From the NCBI GenBank assembly GCA_913055635.1, contig CAJXLK010000026.1, positions 1-63,730 of the forward strand: DNA of 63,730 nucleotides, in the 5' to 3' direction. The translations under genes and the position numbers were made by a program. The notes beneath the pieces are model-generated. The model was not told the origin of the DNA. It did not search any database and saw only the letters and a program-made list of their open reading frames with translations. Position 1 is the first letter of the stretch, and each line of letters starts with the position of its first letter. Positions 17,481 through 26,549 of the stretch are shown here, one piece after another. Source of the DNA: an uncultured Bacteroidota bacterium. Lineage in GTDB: Bacteria; Bacteroidota; Bacteroidia; Bacteroidales; UBA12077.

Positions 17481-18092
17481 TTGGATGTGAAAACACAGCG
17501 CTTAAACGACCAGATTGACCGGCAAATCGTTAGGAAACTCCGCCAGGGCGATCAGGGGGCTTTTCATCTGCTCTACCAGCAGTATGCCGGTAAAATCTTT
17601 CATTTTGCCTTGCGCTATCTGAAAACCCAAGAAGATGCCGAAAACCTGACCCAGGATATCTTTTTGAAAATCTGGGAAAACCACGAGACCTTGAATCCTG
17701 ACCTTTCGTTGAATGCTTATATCTTCACGATCACCAAGAATACCATTTTTAATCAAAACCGGAAAAAAGTCAATGAGCAGTTGTATCTCAGCGACATGAA
17801 AGAGTACCTGGACAGTTGTATTGGTCGTACCGAAAACGATATATTGTTGAATGAGGTGAAAAATATGATTGATCAGGCGATGGATCAGCTTCCGCGAAAA
17901 AGGAAGAAGATTTTCCGGTTAAGTCGGTTTGAATGCCTTTCTCATCGCGAAATAGCCCAGCAGATGAATATTTCGGAAAAGACGGTGGAGGCGCACATTC
18001 GTCTGGCCCTTAAATCAATACGTTCTTTTTTGAACCGAAACATGAGTCTTATCCTCCTGTGGTGCATTGCATTGGCCAGGAGCCTTTTCTGA
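17481..18092 (+). CDS. ECF (FecI-like) RNA polymerase sigma factor
   Basis: Sigma-70 family ECF factor of 203 residues. Region 2 is at about 25-95 (LYQQYAGKIFHFALRYLKTQEDAENLTQDIFLKIWE), region 4 at about 130-185 (LPRKRKKIFRLSRFECLSHREIAQQMNISEKTVEAHIRLALKSI is split here by helix-turn-helix text), with the short hydrophobic tail often seen in Bacteroidota FecI-like factors. The predicted start is TTG at 17481. It sits 54 bases after iadA instead of upstream of FecR, the normal place. It is the only sigma gene in the window, so it is the likely partner of the FecR at 4947, which would regulate its activity by protein contact. Confidence 0.92.
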   Translation: MDVKTQRLNDQIDRQIVRKLRQGDQGAFHLLYQQYAGKIFHFALRYLKTQEDAENLTQDIFLKIWENHETLNPDLSLNAYIFTITKNTIFNQNRKKVNEQLYLSDMKEYLDSCIGRTENDILLNEVKNMIDQAMDQLPRKRKKIFRLSRFECLSHREIAQQMNISEKTVEAHIRLALKSIRSFLNRNMSLILLWCIALARSLF

Positions 18093-18115
18093 TGGAAGTT
18101 AACCCCGCTTTGACT

Positions 18116-18275
18116 ACCCCGCTTAGCGGGGTAAAATACCCCCGCTTAGCGGGGTAAACCCATGACCACCCCGCTAAGCGGGGTCAGTTTAGCAGAAGGG
18201 TAAGCTAATTCCAATAATGACCCCGCTAAGCGGGGTCAGTTTAGCAGAGGGGTAAGCTAATTCCAATATTATACT
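18116..18275. repeat. Palindromic repeat array B
   Basis: Four palindromes of the array A type: 18116-18132, 18140-18154, 18168-18184 and 18220-18236. The last two, with GCTAAGC cores, head a direct repeat of 52-bp period that runs from ACCCCGCTAAGCGGGGT through CAGTTTAGCAGA and GGGTAAGCTAATTCCAATA. The array occupies the 213-base gap between the ECF sigma gene and the lipoprotein cyanophycinase gene. It may separate two transcription units. Confidence 0.85.
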
Positions 18276-18305
18276 GATTTTGAATCGTAAAAAGTCTTAA
18301 CAGAA

Positions 18306-19214
18306 ATGAAAAGATTGGAGAGAAAATATGCCGTGCTACCCGTTCTAATTGTGCTGATGTCTCTGCTGGTGTGTTGCTCTGATCAGGGGAGTACTGGTTC
18401 GGCCGGCGAAAATGAAACAGCAGCCAAAGGCAAACTATTTATTATAGGAGGGGGTGACCGGCCGGCGCCGATGATTAAAAATCTGATCGAAATTGCCGGG
18501 GTTGATTCGGCCGGATACATTGTTATTCTGCCCATGTCGAGCTCAGCACCTGATACATCGGCCTACTATGCAAAGAAACAATTCACCGAACAAGGGATTG
18601 ACAACATTCACACTTTCAACCTTCAATCGGAGCAACAGATGAAGCCATCAGTAATGGATTCGGTGGTGGATGCTGGTTTGATCTACATGACGGGAGGCAA
18701 TCAGAATCGTTTCATGGAAATTGTGAGAGATACGGAGTTAGAGCGTCAAATAAGGGCGGCTTATCAGCAGGGAAGCGTTATTGCAGGCACCAGTGCCGGG
18801 GCAGCGGTAATGAGTGAACTGATGATCACCGGGGATGAGCGCAAACACCCGGAATATACCGGTAATTTCCGGACCATCGAGGCGAATAATATCATTCTCG
18901 AGTCCGGGCTGGGTCTGATCAGTCAGGCAATTATCGATCAGCACTTTATAAAGCGGATGCGTATGAATCGATTGATTTCCGCCTGCCTGGAACATCCCGG
19001 TAAGGTTGGTGTCGGCATTGACGAGGCCACAGCCATCCTGGTTGAGGGCAACAGGGCAAAAGTTTACGGGGAGGGCCAGGTGATGGTTTTGCGTACGATG
19101 AATCAAGAAGTCATCATTAAAGAGGGTTTGTTGGGGGGGCAATTTTCCACGGCCATATATTTGCCCGGTCAGCAGTTTTCAATTCAGCCCTCAAAGAGCA
19201 AAGGGGCGGGGTAG
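18306..19214 (+). CDS. Cyanophycinase (peptidase S51), lipoprotein
   Basis: CphB-like serine hydrolase of 302 residues with a lipoprotein signal (LLVCC, Cys23 or Cys24) that would anchor it in the envelope. Nucleophile Ser163 lies in AGTSAG, His213 in DQHFIKRMRMNR and Glu240 in GVGIDEATAI. Comparing with what I recall of CphB (Ser132, His174, Glu201; substrate contacts Gln101, Asp172, Gln173, Arg178, Arg180, Arg183), the equivalents Gln133, Asp211, Gln212, Arg217, Arg219 and Arg222 are all present with the same spacing. This makes true cyanophycin hydrolysis to beta-Asp-Arg the best reading. It is longer than cytosolic CphB only by the signal and linker. It follows the ECF sigma gene after a palindrome array. 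Confidence 0.88.
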   Translation: MKRLERKYAVLPVLIVLMSLLVCCSDQGSTGSAGENETAAKGKLFIIGGGDRPAPMIKNLIEIAGVDSAGYIVILPMSSSAPDTSAYYAKKQFTEQGIDNIHTFNLQSEQQMKPSVMDSVVDAGLIYMTGGNQNRFMEIVRDTELERQIRAAYQQGSVIAGTSAGAAVMSELMITGDERKHPEYTGNFRTIEANNIILESGLGLISQAIIDQHFIKRMRMNRLISACLEHPGKVGVGIDEATAILVEGNRAKVYGEGQVMVLRTMNQEVIIKEGLLGGQFSTAIYLPGQQFSIQPSKSKGAG

Positions 19215-19580
19215 CAATAGGGACATCGCCCCTGGACTGGCCAGGAAAATCATGGTACTGATAAGAGGAAAACAGGTTTCCGCTTCAAAACCAACATTGA
19301 TTGGCTCCATCAGGGCCTGTTGCCCCAAAAGTCAGCAAGTTAGACATTACCCCTGGAACAAAGCCAATATTGAATTAACTCGTTAATTAATGTTAGTCAG
19401 TATGTTAGAAACGTTCAACTTGTCTTTGAAACAAGACAATTCATTGTTTGATGTGCCAGTTCCCTGTAATCCAAAACTTTATCAAGGTCGATATGACCTC
19501 TGGAACAAAACTTTTGTAGATTCATGTCCACCCGCAAAAATCTATTATTTTTAAGCCCCTTTAATTAAAATGTGGTGTAT
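19215..19580. other. Intergenic region before the YfcC gene
   Basis: Gap of about 365 bases without a recognisable gene. It contains a small inverted repeat TTGTCTT/AAGACAA near 19420-19440 and an AT-rich stretch before the transporter start. No clear TAnnTTTG site or U-tract terminator was seen. Confidence 0.4.
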
Positions 19581-21182
19581 ATGGCCAAAAAAGTCAAAGT
19601 TCCCCATACTTTTGTCATCATCTTTTTTATCATCGTTATCGGTGCGCTGTTAACCTGGTTCATTCCAGGCGGTGAGTATGAGCGTGAAGTGGTGATGGAC
19701 AATGGCGTAAAGCGGGAGGTGGTAAAGAGCGGATCTTTTGAATATACCCAGAACGATCCCCAGACCTGGCAGGTTTTTTCCTCGCTTTATCATGGATTCA
19801 TTTCGAAGAGCAACATCATTGTTTTCATATTGATGGTAGGGGGTGCTTTTTGGATCATGAATGAAAGCCGGGCCATTGATGTGGGCATTTTTTCTTTTTT
19901 GCGTTTCACCCGCAAGCTGGAGTCCAACCGGGTGATCAAGGCCCTGGGGGTGGATAATATTGTGATTGCATTGATCATGCTGATGTTCAGTTTGTTTGGT
20001 GCGGTCTTCGGCATGAGTGAAGAGACCATTGCTTTTGTAATCATTTTTGTGCCCCTGTCAATCTCCATGGGGTATGATTCGATTGTCGGGGTATCCATGT
20101 GTTTTGTAGCAGCGGGCCTGGGTTTTGCCGGGGCCATGCTGAATCCCTTTACCATTGGCATTGCTCAGGGATTGGCCGATATACCCCTGTTTTCGGGCAT
20201 CGAATACCGTTTCTTTACCTGGGTGGTCTTGAACATCGTAGGCATAACTTATGTGCTGGGTTATGTGAAGAAGCTGCGGAAGGATCCCACCCGCTCGCCG
20301 GTATATGAAGATGATGCCCAATGGCGTGACAGCAGCCGGCAAGACGTGGAAAAGATCGAATATACCCGACCTGTTTCAGCCTGGATCACCTATTTTATTA
20401 TCCTGGCCGGATTGATCATTTTTTCCTTCCAATATGCCATGACCACCCTTGAGATTGGCAACAGCAGTTTCCAGATGCCAATTGTGCCTGTGCTGACCGG
20501 TCTTTATGCCATAACCGCCTTTATGGGTCTGAGACGCTCGGTTCATTTTTATATTTTGAATTTGCTTTTGTATACCATCCTGTTTTTGATTGTTGGTGTA
20601 ATGGGCTATGACTGGTACATTATGAAGATCGCCACCATTTTTATGGCCATGGGCATTTTTGCCGGCATTGCCTATAATGAATCGGGCAACAACATTGCCC
20701 AGTTGTTTCTTAAGGGGGTGAAGGATATGATGACTGCAGCCATTGTGGTAGGCCTGGCCGGTGGCATCGTGTTTCTTTTGGACCAGGGCAATATCATTGA
20801 TACCCTGTTGCATTACATGGCTGAAGGGATGGAAGATGTTGGCAAAGTTGGATCGGTTGGGGTGATGTATGTTTTCCAGACCCTGTTGAACATCCTGATG
20901 CCCTCTGGTTCAGGCCAGGCTGCCCTGACTATGCCCATTATGGCACCTTTTTCCGATTTGATCGGGATATCCAGACAAACAGCCGTGTTGGTTTTCCAAT
21001 TCGGCGATGGTTTCACCAACATGATCACCCCCACCTCGGGTGTGCTGATGGGGGTTTTGGGCATGGCCAAAATTCCCTATGACAAATGGTTCCGTTGGTT
21101 TATTCCTTTCCTGGGCATTCTGGTTTTGGTGGGCATTCTCCTTTTAATCCCCACCGTGCTGATGGATATTGCCGGGTTTTAG
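19581..21182 (+). CDS. YfcC-family amino-acid or C4-dicarboxylate carrier
   Basis: Inner-membrane carrier of 533 residues with about 12-13 hydrophobic segments. Typical features of the YfcC/DcuC-type family are PHTFVIIFFIIVIGALLTWFIPGGEYER at the start (cut here by family variation), FGMSEETIAFVIIF in the middle, and NILMPSGSGQAALTMPIM plus FGDGFTNMITPTSG near the end. Members have been linked to basic amino acids, peptides or dicarboxylates, and the substrate cannot be fixed from sequence. I chose ATG 19581 over GTG 19572 because MAKKVKVPHTFV is the normal family start. As the last gene of the locus it could exchange arginine, ornithine or aspartate. It converges on folD. Confidence 0.85.
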   Translation: MAKKVKVPHTFVIIFFIIVIGALLTWFIPGGEYEREVVMDNGVKREVVKSGSFEYTQNDPQTWQVFSSLYHGFISKSNIIVFILMVGGAFWIMNESRAIDVGIFSFLRFTRKLESNRVIKALGVDNIVIALIMLMFSLFGAVFGMSEETIAFVIIFVPLSISMGYDSIVGVSMCFVAAGLGFAGAMLNPFTIGIAQGLADIPLFSGIEYRFFTWVVLNIVGITYVLGYVKKLRKDPTRSPVYEDDAQWRDSSRQDVEKIEYTRPVSAWITYFIILAGLIIFSFQYAMTTLEIGNSSFQMPIVPVLTGLYAITAFMGLRRSVHFYILNLLLYTILFLIVGVMGYDWYIMKIATIFMAMGIFAGIAYNESGNNIAQLFLKGVKDMMTAAIVVGLAGGIVFLLDQGNIIDTLLHYMAEGMEDVGKVGSVGVMYVFQTLLNILMPSGSGQAALTMPIMAPFSDLIGISRQTAVLVFQFGDGFTNMITPTSGVLMGVLGMAKIPYDKWFRWFIPFLGILVLVGILLLIPTVLMDIAGF

Positions 21183-21191
21183 GAGGGACAA

Positions 21192-21236
21192 AGAAATGAT
21201 TCAATGATTCAATCATTGTAGCATTCAATCATTTCT
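21192..21236. terminator. Inverted repeat between convergent yfcC-type gene and folD
   Basis: Arms AGAAATGATT (21192-21201) and AATCATTTCT (21227-21236) could form a hairpin at the meeting point of the convergent genes. The inner sequence repeats ATTCAAT several times. No strong U-tract is seen. Confidence 0.4.
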
Positions 21237-22119
21237 ATTCCCCGTAAATTCTATTCTGAGAAGCGGCAATGGTGTTTTTCAGCAGCGATACAATGGTCAT
21301 TGGTCCCACGCCACCGGGCACGGGGGTGATGAAGCTTGCTTTTTCACTAACTTCGTCGAACTTCACATCGCCCCTTAGTTTCCATCCGGATTTGGTTTTA
21401 TCGGAAGGAATGCGGTGAATGCCAACGTCTATGACCACGGCATTGTCCTTGACCATATCGGCTGTGACAAATTCGCGTTTGCCCATGGCTACGATTAAGA
21501 TATCGGCCTGTTGGGTATAGGCTTGCAGGTTTTGGGTGCGGCTGTGGCACACGGTAACGGTGGTGTTGCCGGGATAAGCTTTTTGAAGCATCAGGTTGGC
21601 GATGGGTTTGCCTACGATGTTGCTTCGCCCCAGTACCACACAGTTTTTTCCTTCGGTTTCTATTTCGTAGCGTTTGAGTAACTCCAGGATACCGGCGGGA
21701 GTAGCCGAAAGGTAGGCCGGCAGTCCGATTACCATCCGGCCCATATTGATTGGGTGGAACCCGTCAACGTCCTTTTTCGGATCAATGGCTTCAATAATCT
21801 TCTGTTCATCAATGTGATCGGGCAGGGGCAGCTGTACGATGAACCCGTCCACCTGGGGGTCCTGGTTGAGCTGGTCGACCTTTTTCAGCAGTTCCTCCTG
21901 GGAAATATCGGCATTGAGCCGCCATACCTCCGATTCCATGCCTACTTTATTGCAGGCTTTTTCTTTGTGGGAGACATAAGTCTCACTGGCCGGGTCATCC
22001 CCGACTAAAACGGCAACCAGATGAGGTGTTTTTCCGCCCTGCTGCTTGATTTGTTCAATTTCCCGGGCGATTTCTTCTTTGATCTGAGCTGAGATTTTTT
22101 TGCCATCTATGCGTTCCAT
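21235..22119 (-). CDS. folD: Bifunctional methylenetetrahydrofolate dehydrogenase/cyclohydrolase
   Basis: FolD of 294 residues interconverts 5,10-methylene-THF and 10-formyl-THF in the cytosol. Conserved texts are [14 protein letters not shown] (with the catalytic Lys), [40 protein letters not shown] (NADP site) and [13 protein letters not shown]. It begins 11 bases after ffh, and the two are probably cotranscribed. Confidence 0.97.
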   Translation of the reverse strand: MERIDGKKISAQIKEEIAREIEQIKQQGGKTPHLVAVLVGDDPASETYVSHKEKACNKVGMESEVWRLNADISQEELLKKVDQLNQDPQVDGFIVQLPLPDHIDEQKIIEAIDPKKDVDGFHPINMGRMVIGLPAYLSATPAGILELLKRYEIETEGKNCVVLGRSNIVGKPIANLMLQKAYPGNTTVTVCHSRTQNLQAYTQQADILIVAMGKREFVTADMVKDNAVVIDVGIHRIPSDKTKSGWKLRGDVKFDEVSEKASFITPVPGGVGPMTIVSLLKNTIAASQNRIYGE

Positions 22120-22130
22120 AACCTGTTGTT

Positions 22131-23474
22131 TTACATGTTGCCGTTCATTTGCTGCATGTTTTGCATCATGCTCTTCATATTGCCCTTGCCGTTTTTCATT
22201 TTCTTCATCATCTTCCGGGTTTCGGAAAACTGCTTAATGAGTTTGTTGACTTCCTGCACATTGGTACCGCTCCCGTGGGCAATTCTTTTGCGGCGGCTGC
22301 CATTGAGTATTTTGGGGTTTTTCCGCTCTTCGGGGGTCATTGAGTGAATGATGGCTTCAATGCCCTTAAAGGCGTCGTCATCCATGTCCATATTCCGCAG
22401 GGCCTTGCCCATGCCCGGGATCATAGAGGCCAGGTCTTTGAAATTGCCCATTTTCTTGATTTGGTTGATCTGGGAGAGGAAGTCATCAAAATCAAATTCG
22501 TTGGTGGCAATTTTTTTGCTGAGTTGGCGGGCCTCTTTATCGTCGTATTGCTCCTGGGCCTTTTCTACCAGCGATACGATATCGCCCATGCCAAGGATCC
22601 GGTCGGCCATGCGGTCGGGGTGAAACACGTCAATATTGTCCATCTTTTCGCCGGTTCCGATGAACTTGATGGGTTTATCGACCACTGAGCGGATGGATAA
22701 AGCGGCCCCGCCCCGGGTGTCCCCGTCAAGTTTGGTGAGGATGACCCCTTCATAATCGAGGCGTTCATTAAATGCTTTGGCGGTGTTTACTGCGTCCTGG
22801 CCCGTCATGGCATCTACGATGAATAAGGTTTCGTGGGGTTCCACGGCTTTTTTGATGCCGGCCACCTCATTCATCATCTCTTCGTCAATGGCCAGGCGTC
22901 CGGCCGTGTCAATGATCACTGTATCATGGCCCTGTTTTTTGGCTTGTTTGATGCCTGCCTTGGCAATCTTGACCGGATCTTTGTTTTCGTCCTCGGTATA
23001 TACGGGCACTTCAACCTGCTCGCCCACTACCTTCAGCTGATCGATCGCTGCTGGGCGGTAAACGTCGCCGGCGATCATCATGGGTTGCTTGTTGTGTTTT
23101 TTGCGCAGAAACTGAGCCAGCTTACCGGCAAAGGTGGTTTTACCCGAACCCTGCAAACCGGCCAGCAATATCACCGTTGGGTTGCCTTCCAGGTTGAGTT
23201 CAGCTGCTGTTCCCCCCATCAGACGGGCCAACTCATCATGCACGATCTTGACCATCAGCTGACCCGGCTTAACCGATTCAACCACCTTCTGGCCCAGGGC
23301 TTTTTCCTTGACCGTATTGGTGAAGTTCTTGGCAATCTTATAGTTGACGTCGGCATCCAATAAGGCCCGACGTACGTCCTTCAGGGTCTCGGCAATGTTG
23401 ACCTCCGAGATGCGACCCTGCCCCTTGAGCATTTTGAACGACTGTTCCAGACGATCTGATAAACTCTCAAACAT
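22131..23474 (-). CDS. ffh: Signal recognition particle protein
   Basis: Ffh/SRP54 of 447 residues delivers ribosomes carrying membrane proteins to FtsY. The helical N domain covers 1-90, the GTPase G domain about 95-295 ([41 protein letters not shown]), and the methionine-rich M domain about 320-447 ends in many Met residues ([13 protein letters not shown]). It is preceded by a good -7 promoter match at 23512-23519 and followed by folD. Confidence 0.98.
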   Translation of the reverse strand: MFESLSDRLEQSFKMLKGQGRISEVNIAETLKDVRRALLDADVNYKIAKNFTNTVKEKALGQKVVESVKPGQLMVKIVHDELARLMGGTAAELNLEGNPTVILLAGLQGSGKTTFAGKLAQFLRKKHNKQPMMIAGDVYRPAAIDQLKVVGEQVEVPVYTEDENKDPVKIAKAGIKQAKKQGHDTVIIDTAGRLAIDEEMMNEVAGIKKAVEPHETLFIVDAMTGQDAVNTAKAFNERLDYEGVILTKLDGDTRGGAALSIRSVVDKPIKFIGTGEKMDNIDVFHPDRMADRILGMGDIVSLVEKAQEQYDDKEARQLSKKIATNEFDFDDFLSQINQIKKMGNFKDLASMIPGMGKALRNMDMDDDAFKGIEAIIHSMTPEERKNPKILNGSRRKRIAHGSGTNVQEVNKLIKQFSETRKMMKKMKNGKGNMKSMMQNMQQMNGNM

Positions 23475-23511
23475 ATCTTGCTACCTTTCTTTTACAATTG
23501 GAAATGAACCC

Positions 23512-23519
23512 CAAAATTA
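23512..23519 (-). promoter_or_regulatory. Putative -7 promoter element for ffh
   Basis: On the minus strand this reads TAATTTTG, matching TAnnTTTG, about 38 bases before the ffh start. Confidence 0.55.
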
Positions 23520-23654
23520 ATAAAAATATAACCAATCTGTAAATGAACTGACAGGTTGGGCTGGCTTCTTGTTCACCGGGTAGATAAAAGCCAAAGCCCC
23601 AATGGCCACCACCTCTTCCAGTTCGGTTTCTGTTGGCCGGTGTCTTGTTCACCG

Positions 23655-23685
23655 AAAAAAAGGCCCCTTTATAAGGAAGGGGCCC
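23655..23685 (-). terminator. Intrinsic terminator after the RidA gene
   Basis: On the minus strand the arms GGCCCCTT and AAGGGGCC (23677-23684 and 23662-23669) form a GC-rich stem followed by a run of seven T. It lies about 50 bases past the RidA stop. Confidence 0.85.
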
Positions 23686-23732
23686 AAAGAAGCGTTATTT
23701 CATGCTGAGGGATTGTCTTCCTGAGCAATTCC

Positions 23733-24107
23733 TCATTTGGCCGCGATGGTTTCGATTTCAATTTTTGCGCCTTTGGGCAGGTTGCCCACCTCATAAGCAG
23801 ATCGGGCCGGCGGGTCCTGTTGATAGTATTTGCCGTAGACCTGGTTCATCTTTTGAAAATCGTTGATGTCGTCGAGGAAAATGGTGGATTTAACCACGTT
23901 TTGGTAATCATAACCGGCTTCCCGGAGGATGGCGCCGGTGTTTTTCATGACCTGTTCGGCTTGTTCCTCGAGCGAATCGGGCATATTCATGGTTTGGGGG
24001 TCCAATGGCAGCTGACCGGAGATATAAAGGGTGTTGTTAATTTCTACGGCCTGGCTGTAGGGGCCAATGGCTGCGGGTGCTTTGTCGGTTTGAATGATCT
24101 TTTTCAT
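23733..24107 (-). CDS. RidA family enamine/imine deaminase
   Basis: A 124-residue RidA (YjgF/UK114) protein, which hydrolyses reactive enamine/imine intermediates made by PLP enzymes. Family marks are APAAIGPYSQAVEINNTLYISGQ at the start, VVKSTIFLDDINDF, and the active-site Arg in PARSAYEVGNLPKGAKIEIE. It is a single-gene unit closed by a strong terminator. Confidence 0.95.
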   Translation of the reverse strand: MKKIIQTDKAPAAIGPYSQAVEINNTLYISGQLPLDPQTMNMPDSLEEQAEQVMKNTGAILREAGYDYQNVVKSTIFLDDINDFQKMNQVYGKYYQQDPPARSAYEVGNLPKGAKIEIETIAAK

Positions 24108-24317
24108 AACAGCTTAGTTTTGGGTTTACAAATTTTGTTCAACCCGGGCTTTGCCATTAGTCCGGGAAATGAGGTACATGGATCTGTTGATATTCATTTG
24201 AAGAACAGCAGGGGTATAAATTTAATAAAACATCCCGGAACATGGCCTTAGAATGAAACCTTATTATAATGGTGCAAATGGATGTTGTTGGCTGGCCATC
24301 ATTGTAGTTAGATCCAA

Positions 24318-24380
24318 CATGATGAACCCGCATGCTTTAAGGTGTCCGGTGAAGGGCCTTGCATGCGGGTTTCATCATAT
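24318..24380 (-). repeat. Dispersed hairpin element (copy 2)
   Basis: Inverted repeat with arms AACCCGCATGC (24325-24335) and GCATGCGGGTT (24361-24371). Read on the minus strand it begins ATGAAACCCGCATGCAAGG, identical over 19 bases to copy 1 at the window start. The inner loop differs and the 33-bp flanking direct repeat is absent. It lies in the 293-base gap between the RidA gene and the M13 peptidase stop codon. Confidence 0.7.
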
Positions 24381-24400
24381 TGCTTTTTGGTTAAGGGGGG

Positions 24401-26443
24401 TTACCAGATTTTGGCCCTTTTATCTTCGGGCAGGTAAAGCTCATCTTCCCGGGTAACATTAAAGGCATCGTAGAAGGCATCGATGTTGACCAACGGGCCG
24501 TTGACCCTGTGCACGCCCAAACTGTGGACGTCTTCTTTGGTGCGTCGAAGGATCTCTTCATCGCGGATGTTCTGAGCCCAGACCCTTGCCCATGACAGGA
24601 AGAACCTTTGATCGGGGGAGTAGCCGTCGATTTTTTCAGGGAGGTTTTTGTCGCGGGTGGCCTTTTTAAAGGCGGTGTAGGCAATGCTCAAACCACCCAG
24701 GTCGGCGATGTTTTCGCCCAGGGTCAGTTCACCGTCGGCGTGAACGGTGTCCAGTACCGTCTTTTTATTGTATTGTTCCACCAGGCGCTGACTTCTTTTG
24801 TTGAAGCGTTTGGTATCTTTTGGGGTCCACCAGTTGTTCAGGTTGCCTTCTTTGTCATATTGGCGGCCTTTATCGTCAAAGCCATGGGTCATTTCGTGTC
24901 CGATAACGCCTCCGATGGCCCCGTAATTGATGGCATCATCGCCTTCCATATAGAAGAAGGGAGGTTGAAGGATGCCGGCCGGGAAGCATATTTCGTTCAT
25001 CGATGGAGAATAGTAAGCATTGACGGTTTGAGGCGGCATGAACCATTCATCCTCATCCACCGGCTGGCCAATCTTGCTGAGCTGGTAATTTTTGTTGAAC
25101 CGGCGGGAGGCCATGACATTTTCGATGTAGGCATCGCCGTTGATGGTTAAATCAGAATAATCGCGCCATTGATCGGGATAGCCGATTTTCACGTTCATGA
25201 CCTGGAGCTTTTCCAGGGCTTTTTGTTGGGTGGTGTCGCTCATCCATTGGAGGTTTTTGATGCGTTGGGCAAAGGCATCTTTCAGGTTACCAACCAGGTT
25301 GGTCATGCGCTTTTTGGCTTTGGGTGGAAAATGGGCTTCCACGAACTTTTTGCCCACAGCAAAGCCCAGGGCCCGGTTGGTCACATTGAGCACCCTTCTC
25401 CATCTGGGCTTCATTTCTTTTTGGCCCTGCATGGTCTTGCCATAAAAGTTGAAACGGGCTTTGACGTATTCATCGCTCAGGTAGGAGGCAGAGCTATTGA
25501 GCAGGTTCCATTTAAAATAGGTTTTCCACTGGTCGATCGGGACTTCCCCAAGCATTTGGTTGACCTGCTTGAAAAATTGGGGTTGACGTACATTGATGTC
25601 TTCGGGAACCTCAATGTTCAGGCCGGTGAAGTAGCCTTTCCAGTCCATGGCCGGGCACAGCTGTTGCAACTCTTTGGCGTTCATCTTGTGGTAGGTTTTT
25701 TGGGGATCCCTTCTTTCCAGGCGGGTCATGGAAGCTTTGGCCAGGCGGGTTTCCATATCCATGATGGTTTGAACCTTTTGATCAGCTTCCTTTTTGCTCT
25801 CGCCCGAGAGGATGAAGATTTTACGCATGTAATCGCGGTAAGCCTCCCGGATCTTGGTGCTGCGTTTGTCATCTTTCAGGTAATAATCGCGCGAAGACAT
25901 GCCCAAACCACCCTGGGAAAGCTGGGCAATGACCATGTCACTGTTCTTTGCATCTGCACCTGAACTCAGCCTGAAGAGCGAGCCGATTCCATAGTGATGA
26001 AAATGGCGAACCTGTTGCTGGAGGTCTTGGGTATTGTTAAGCTGCTCAATCCGTTTTATTTCATCGGCGATGGGATCTAACCCCTGTTCGTTGACTTTCC
26101 CGGTGTTCATGGCCAGGGTGTAAAAATCCCCGATTTTTTGTTCAATGGTGCCTTGTTGATGATCGGCTTCGGCCAGGTTTTTGACCAGGTTTTTCACCTT
26201 GGTTTTGGTTTTTTTGGCCAGCAGGTCAAATGATCCGAAACGGCTTTCATCGTCGGGCAGGGGATGGGCTTCAATCCAGCCATCGTTGGCAAAGCGGTAA
26301 AAATTATCGCCCGGGTCGATCGAATCATTGATGTAGTTGACTTTTAAATCCTGTTTTGCTTTTTCACCAGGTCCCTGACTGCAGGTGGCGAAAAACAGCG
26401 GTACGGTGACGGCGAATAAGAGCGCCAGTGATTTGCTTTTCAT
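24401..26443 (-). CDS. M13-family metallopeptidase, lipoprotein
   Basis: Neprilysin/PepO-type zinc endopeptidase of 680 residues. A lipoprotein signal ends in FATC (Cys21), placing it in the envelope. The N-terminal M13 domain (PGDNFYRFANDGWIE) is followed by the catalytic domain with zinc motif HEMTH in IGHEMTHGFDDKG, the third ligand Glu in GENIADLGGL, and substrate-binding NAYYSPSMNEICFPAGIL. The C-terminal CRVW of most family members appears as the ending KIW here. It probably degrades oligopeptides in the periplasm. A terminator lies between it and the upstream rocD gene, so it is likely transcribed alone. Confidence 0.95.
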   Translation of the reverse strand: MKSKSLALLFAVTVPLFFATCSQGPGEKAKQDLKVNYINDSIDPGDNFYRFANDGWIEAHPLPDDESRFGSFDLLAKKTKTKVKNLVKNLAEADHQQGTIEQKIGDFYTLAMNTGKVNEQGLDPIADEIKRIEQLNNTQDLQQQVRHFHHYGIGSLFRLSSGADAKNSDMVIAQLSQGGLGMSSRDYYLKDDKRSTKIREAYRDYMRKIFILSGESKKEADQKVQTIMDMETRLAKASMTRLERRDPQKTYHKMNAKELQQLCPAMDWKGYFTGLNIEVPEDINVRQPQFFKQVNQMLGEVPIDQWKTYFKWNLLNSSASYLSDEYVKARFNFYGKTMQGQKEMKPRWRRVLNVTNRALGFAVGKKFVEAHFPPKAKKRMTNLVGNLKDAFAQRIKNLQWMSDTTQQKALEKLQVMNVKIGYPDQWRDYSDLTINGDAYIENVMASRRFNKNYQLSKIGQPVDEDEWFMPPQTVNAYYSPSMNEICFPAGILQPPFFYMEGDDAINYGAIGGVIGHEMTHGFDDKGRQYDKEGNLNNWWTPKDTKRFNKRSQRLVEQYNKKTVLDTVHADGELTLGENIADLGGLSIAYTAFKKATRDKNLPEKIDGYSPDQRFFLSWARVWAQNIRDEEILRRTKEDVHSLGVHRVNGPLVNIDAFYDAFNVTREDELYLPEDKRAKIW

Positions 26444-26476
26444 TGTAAAGATTTTTGGTTTGGGTTCATTTTAAAT

Positions 26477-26510
26477 AAAAAAAGCTGCCTGGATATAGAC
26501 AGCTTTTTTT
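26477..26510 (-). terminator. Intrinsic terminator after rocD
   Basis: Symmetric hairpin with arms AAAAAAAGCTG and CAGCTTTTTTT around a 12-base loop. On the minus strand the T-run follows the stem, as expected for the end of rocD; because of the symmetry it could work in both directions. Confidence 0.8.
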
Positions 26511-26549
26511 ATGGATCGTTTAATGGGGTGTTACTTGAAGCTTAACGGC

